This document shows, piece by piece, positions 58,192-64,000 of a stretch of DNA of 64,000 nucleotides. Location: assembly GCA_030144725.1 (NCBI GenBank), contig JASKMD010000029.1, positions 10,241,433 to 10,305,432 on the forward strand, written 5' to 3'. Position numbers and translations under genes: made by a program. Position 1 is the first letter of the stretch; every line of letters begins with the position of its first letter. Below the pieces are notes generated by a model. The model had not been told where the DNA came from, searched no databases, and worked only from the letters and a program-made list of their open reading frames with translations. This DNA comes from Haematococcus lacustris. Taxonomy: Eukaryota > Chlorophyta > Chlorophyceae > Chlamydomonadales > Haematococcaceae.

Positions 58192-59835
58192 GAGCCGGTT
58201 GCGGTGGCCCGCCTGAACAAGCCCAACTACCTCTTGACACCGGAGGAGCGAGCTACCCACCTCCGTCCTCTGCCTGCAGGGCGCCTGGGCGGGCAAGGGC
58301 AGGAGGGTGGTCAGGGCCAGGGGCAGGGGGGGGTAGATAGGGGGGGGGGGAGGGGCAGAGGCAGGGGAGGGAGCGGGGGTAGGGGCAGGGGTGGGGGGCA
58401 GGGAGGGTGTGGAGCAGGAGGGCAAGGTGGATCCCCAGCGCATAAGGCCGGGCCCCCTCCCTGGCCCAAGGAGGAGTGGCTCCTAGGCCCCTGGGCCCAC
58501 CTGCAGCTGGATCCCCAGGTGTGGGGCTTGGGCACCACCACCCTCTTGGAGTTTACGGTCAGGGATGCCAAGGTGCGCCTCCACCAGCTCCAGCGAGTCA
58601 GCGCTGACGCGCTCTACCCTCCTGGGGGGGGCCTGTGGCCGGTGCTTTGGGGTAGGCGCCCCCCACGGGAGGCCGGGGTGGCTCAGGGGACAGCAGTTGA
58701 CGGAGGGGCGTTCAGGGAGCTGGAGGAGCGGTGGCAGGCCAGCGCTCAGCAAGTTACAGCCCAGCGAGCAGCGGAAGAGCGGGAGCAGCAAGGCAGGGAC
58801 GCGGAGGAGCTGCTCCCAGAGGAAGTGCAAGGCAGCCAGGCGCCGCGCTGGCGAGACACCTCCGCCAGAGCCCCTCCCCGCCCCTCCCCGGAGCAACGAG
58901 CAGCCGAGCGGGCGGAGCGGCAGCTGGAGGCCCAGCAAGGGCCCCGGCGCACCGGTAGGCAGCCAGCTACCCTGCAAGTCCCCCCCGATGGCACGGTGGA
59001 TGAGCTGGCCGCAGCCACTAGACCGGGCCAGTCCTGTCTCCAGGTGTGGAAGGAGCTGATGGACCCCACCCTCCGCCGGGAGCATGCCATCGTGGCTTGG
59101 CGGGTGCTCCACGGCAGCCTCATGGTTGGGGCCTTGTGGGGCCACATCCTTAAGGGCGCTGCTGCCCCGGGTTCATCCGCCTGCCGCCTCTGCCAGCCGG
59201 GCCAGCTGGAGACCCTCACCCACGCCTTCCTCACTTGCCCCGCCGTGGCTCCGGTCTGGGAGTGGGTGTTGGATGTGTACGGCCACCTTACCGGCACCCG
59301 CCCCCCCTCCGGCGATGCCCTCCTGCTCCTCAGTGGTCGCCCCACCCGCAGCGAGGCTCCCCCCTTCCAGCCCCCAGACAGTTTGTTGTGGCTCAGGTTG
59401 CGAGTGGCCTATCTAGGCACGGTGTGGCGTCTCCGCAGCTCCGGGGCCGCTACAGCCCTCCAGCCGCAGATGGTGGCGCAACGAGTGGCAGAGGAGGTCG
59501 TCCTCACCCTCTCCTCCGCTGTAAAACGCGACTGGCACCGGGTAGGCAGAGACATCCGGGTGGGCCTTTGTGGAGCGGTGCCCTCCACCTGGTTTAGGGG
59601 TACGGACCCGGAGCTTGGCGCAGACCAGTTTGACCGTTTGTGGCCGGAGCCGTCAGGAGGGTGGTTCGCCAAGGAGGGGGCAGAGGAGAGGGCGCTGGAG
59701 AGGGTAGGGGGAGGGGAGGCCGGGGGGATAGTAGCGGGGGCCAGGCAGCGGGAGGAGAGGGCGTTTGGGGCGGGTGAGCTAGTTGTGCGCCTGTCCTTGC
59801 AGTGGCCCGTCCCCTTCCTTGCCCCTCTTGCTTGA
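58192..59835 (+). CDS. C-terminal segment of LINE ORF2 with zf-RVT-like knuckle
   Basis: Continues in the same frame directly after the TAG at 58189-58191 and ends at TGA 59833-59835. After a Gly-rich stretch (58290-58440) it holds a charged helical region and then CRLC...H-AFLTC (about 59182-59241), a Cys-x2-Cys-x9-His-x4-Cys knuckle of the type found C-terminal to RT in plant LINEs. It could be translated by stop read-through, or as a separate ORF if a GTG or internal start is used; the sequence does not tell which. Confidence 0.7.
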   Translation, partial: EPVAVARLNKPNYLLTPEERATHLRPLPAGRLGGQGQEGGQGQGQGGVDRGGGRGRGRGGSGGRGRGGGQGGCGAGGQGGSPAHKAGPPPWPKEEWLLGPWAHLQLDPQVWGLGTTTLLEFTVRDAKVRLHQLQRVSADALYPPGGGLWPVLWGRRPPREAGVAQGTAVDGGAFRELEERWQASAQQVTAQRAAEEREQQGRDAEELLPEEVQGSQAPRWRDTSARAPPRPSPEQRAAERAERQLEAQQGPRRTGRQPATLQVPPDGTVDELAAATRPGQSCLQVWKELMDPTLRREHAIVAWRVLHGSLMVGALWGHILKGAAAPGSSACRLCQPGQLETLTHAFLTCPAVAPVWEWVLDVYGHLTGTRPPSGDALLLLSGRPTRSEAPPFQPPDSLLWLRLRVAYLGTVWRLRSSGAATALQPQMVAQRVAEEVVLTLSSAVKRDWHRVGRDIRVGLCGAVPSTWFRGTDPELGADQFDRLWPEPSGGWFAKEGAEERALERVGGGEAGGIVAGARQREERAFGAGELVVRLSLQWPVPFLAPLA

Positions 59836-60266
59836 GCTGGGTTAGCTTGTTGTGGGTTCTGAGTGTTTTGAGGGGTTGGAGGCTGTTAGGTCTCTGGGGA
59901 GCCCTAGGTTAGGTTCTTGTGTTCGTTTAGTGGGGGCGGAGGGGCAGCGAGGGTTGTGCCTTGGTGCTGGGGGGCCTAGGGGTGTATGTTGTGTTGCCCG
60001 GGGGTCCCTAGGGTCGGCGAGGTGGAGGGGTTGCTGAGGGTGGGGGTGTGGGGGGTGTTTGGACGTCTTTCCTTGGGGGGGTGTAGTTTCCGTTCTAAGG
60101 TGGTTTGGACGCTGTTTGGTGGTGGGGTGGTGGGGTGGGGTTTGCTTGCCTCTTTGAGGAAGGGAGGGGGTAGCTTGCTCGAGACATGGTCTAGTCTTTC
60201 TTTTTCTCTCTCTCTTAGTCTCTCTGTTAGTCTTTCTTTCTCCTGTAATCTCTTTCTCTCAAAAAA
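59836..60266 (+). other. LINE 3' UTR
   Basis: G/T-rich, then a CT-rich stretch (60190-60260), TGTAA at 60244-60248, and six A's immediately before the gap. Consistent with the polyadenylated 3' end of the element. Confidence 0.6.
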
Positions 60267-60766
60267 NNNNNNNNNNNNNNNNNNNNNNNNNNNNNNNNNN
60301 NNNNNNNNNNNNNNNNNNNNNNNNNNNNNNNNNNNNNNNNNNNNNNNNNNNNNNNNNNNNNNNNNNNNNNNNNNNNNNNNNNNNNNNNNNNNNNNNNNNN
60401 NNNNNNNNNNNNNNNNNNNNNNNNNNNNNNNNNNNNNNNNNNNNNNNNNNNNNNNNNNNNNNNNNNNNNNNNNNNNNNNNNNNNNNNNNNNNNNNNNNNN
60501 NNNNNNNNNNNNNNNNNNNNNNNNNNNNNNNNNNNNNNNNNNNNNNNNNNNNNNNNNNNNNNNNNNNNNNNNNNNNNNNNNNNNNNNNNNNNNNNNNNNN
60601 NNNNNNNNNNNNNNNNNNNNNNNNNNNNNNNNNNNNNNNNNNNNNNNNNNNNNNNNNNNNNNNNNNNNNNNNNNNNNNNNNNNNNNNNNNNNNNNNNNNN
60701 NNNNNNNNNNNNNNNNNNNNNNNNNNNNNNNNNNNNNNNNNNNNNNNNNNNNNNNNNNNNNNNNNN
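60267..60766. other. Assembly gap (500 N)
   Basis: Exactly 500 N, the usual placeholder for a gap of unknown size. Confidence 0.99.

Positions 60767-64000
<3,234 letters not shown>

Larger units (their letters stand above)
54455..59835 (+). pseudogene. LINE ORF2: APE endonuclease, reverse transcriptase, zinc knuckle (interrupted)
   Basis: Begins MQRPGVAARF. Endonuclease motifs: TLNVQG (Asn16), LQECH (Glu45), CVYAP, GGDFN (159-163), RLDRWYVS and TDHQPV (258-263). RT motifs: PKAGKPRDQVAGYRPITLLN, LDLAGAYDNVSW (Asp665, Asp671), GLLQGSGASPL and the catalytic YADD (780-783), then LSVSKS and, after a low-complexity insert, HLGVPLG and LLGRVQVAQQ of the thumb. This nicks target DNA and copies the element RNA at the nick. 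Two lesions are seen. A frame change within about 57125-57180, in a GGGGCA tract, moves the thumb into another frame. An in-frame TAG lies at 58189-58191. Either could be an assembly error in G-rich DNA, so activity is undecided. Confidence 0.85.
48426..60266 (+). mobile_element. LINE retrotransposon (APE endonuclease/RT type)
   Basis: Order: tandem 5' repeats, ORF1 (48978-54452), ORF2 (54455-59835), a 3' UTR of about 420 bases with TGTAA at 60244-60248, then CTCAAAAAA at the edge of the assembly gap. Endonuclease and RT motifs are listed under ORF2. The organisation is that of an L1-like element; a clade assignment needs a tree. The 5' boundary is uncertain. Target duplications cannot be found because the 3' end is in the gap. 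Confidence 0.88.

Overview
The window is nuclear DNA of a GC-rich unicellular green alga, most likely a chlamydomonadalean chlorophyte. The evidence is many short introns with GT...CAG borders, TGTAA poly(A) signals, very long proteins rich in poly-Gln, poly-Ala and Pro-Ala, AP2-like transcription-factor domains, and algal-type hAT, LINE and Fanzor-like sequences. Haematococcus is a plausible genus, but that is inference only. I saw no rRNA, tRNA or CRISPR array.

Region 1 (1-14614, + strand) is the 3' part of a giant gene, already open at base 1. Four exons splice in frame to at least 4459 residues of almost entirely low-complexity protein, with hexanucleotide, CAG and CCCCA expansions. Region 2 (14615-17411) is intergenic and holds a short hAT transposon with an 8-bp target duplication and a BED-finger fragment. 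Region 3 (17412-35405, + strand) is one 23-exon gene. Every predicted junction keeps frame and gives about 3662 residues with five degenerate AP2-like repeats. One intron carries fourteen 53-bp copies of its own acceptor region.

Region 4 (35406-43981) is a transposon graveyard. It contains a foldback MITE, a 2.1-kb perfect GACCCC satellite next to a zinc-finger ORF start on the minus strand, a dispersed repeat split by a second hAT element, and a complete non-autonomous LTR retrotransposon. The retrotransposon leader carries six tandem hairpins, four of them with GNRA loops. Region 5 (44116-46723) is a conserved housekeeping pair, LIP2/LipB (lipoate biosynthesis, minus) and ATX1 (copper chaperone, plus), head-to-head across 129 bp. 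Region 6 (47298-47888, minus) is the C-terminal remnant of a Fanzor/TnpB-like nuclease.

Region 7 (about 48426-60266, + strand) is a LINE. It has ORF1 with sixteen 138-bp repeats, then ORF2 starting two bases after the ORF1 stop, with APE endonuclease, reverse transcriptase and a C-terminal zinc knuckle. ORF2 is interrupted by a frameshift in a GGGGCA expansion and by one TAG. The LINE runs into a 500-N assembly gap followed by 3.2 kb of nearly pure AC dinucleotide.

Functionally, the only ordinary cellular genes are the giant low-complexity gene, the AP2-like regulator, LIP2 and ATX1. The remainder is mobile DNA and its relics. Splice models were worked out by hand from GT/AG borders and reading phase; no transcript data were available.
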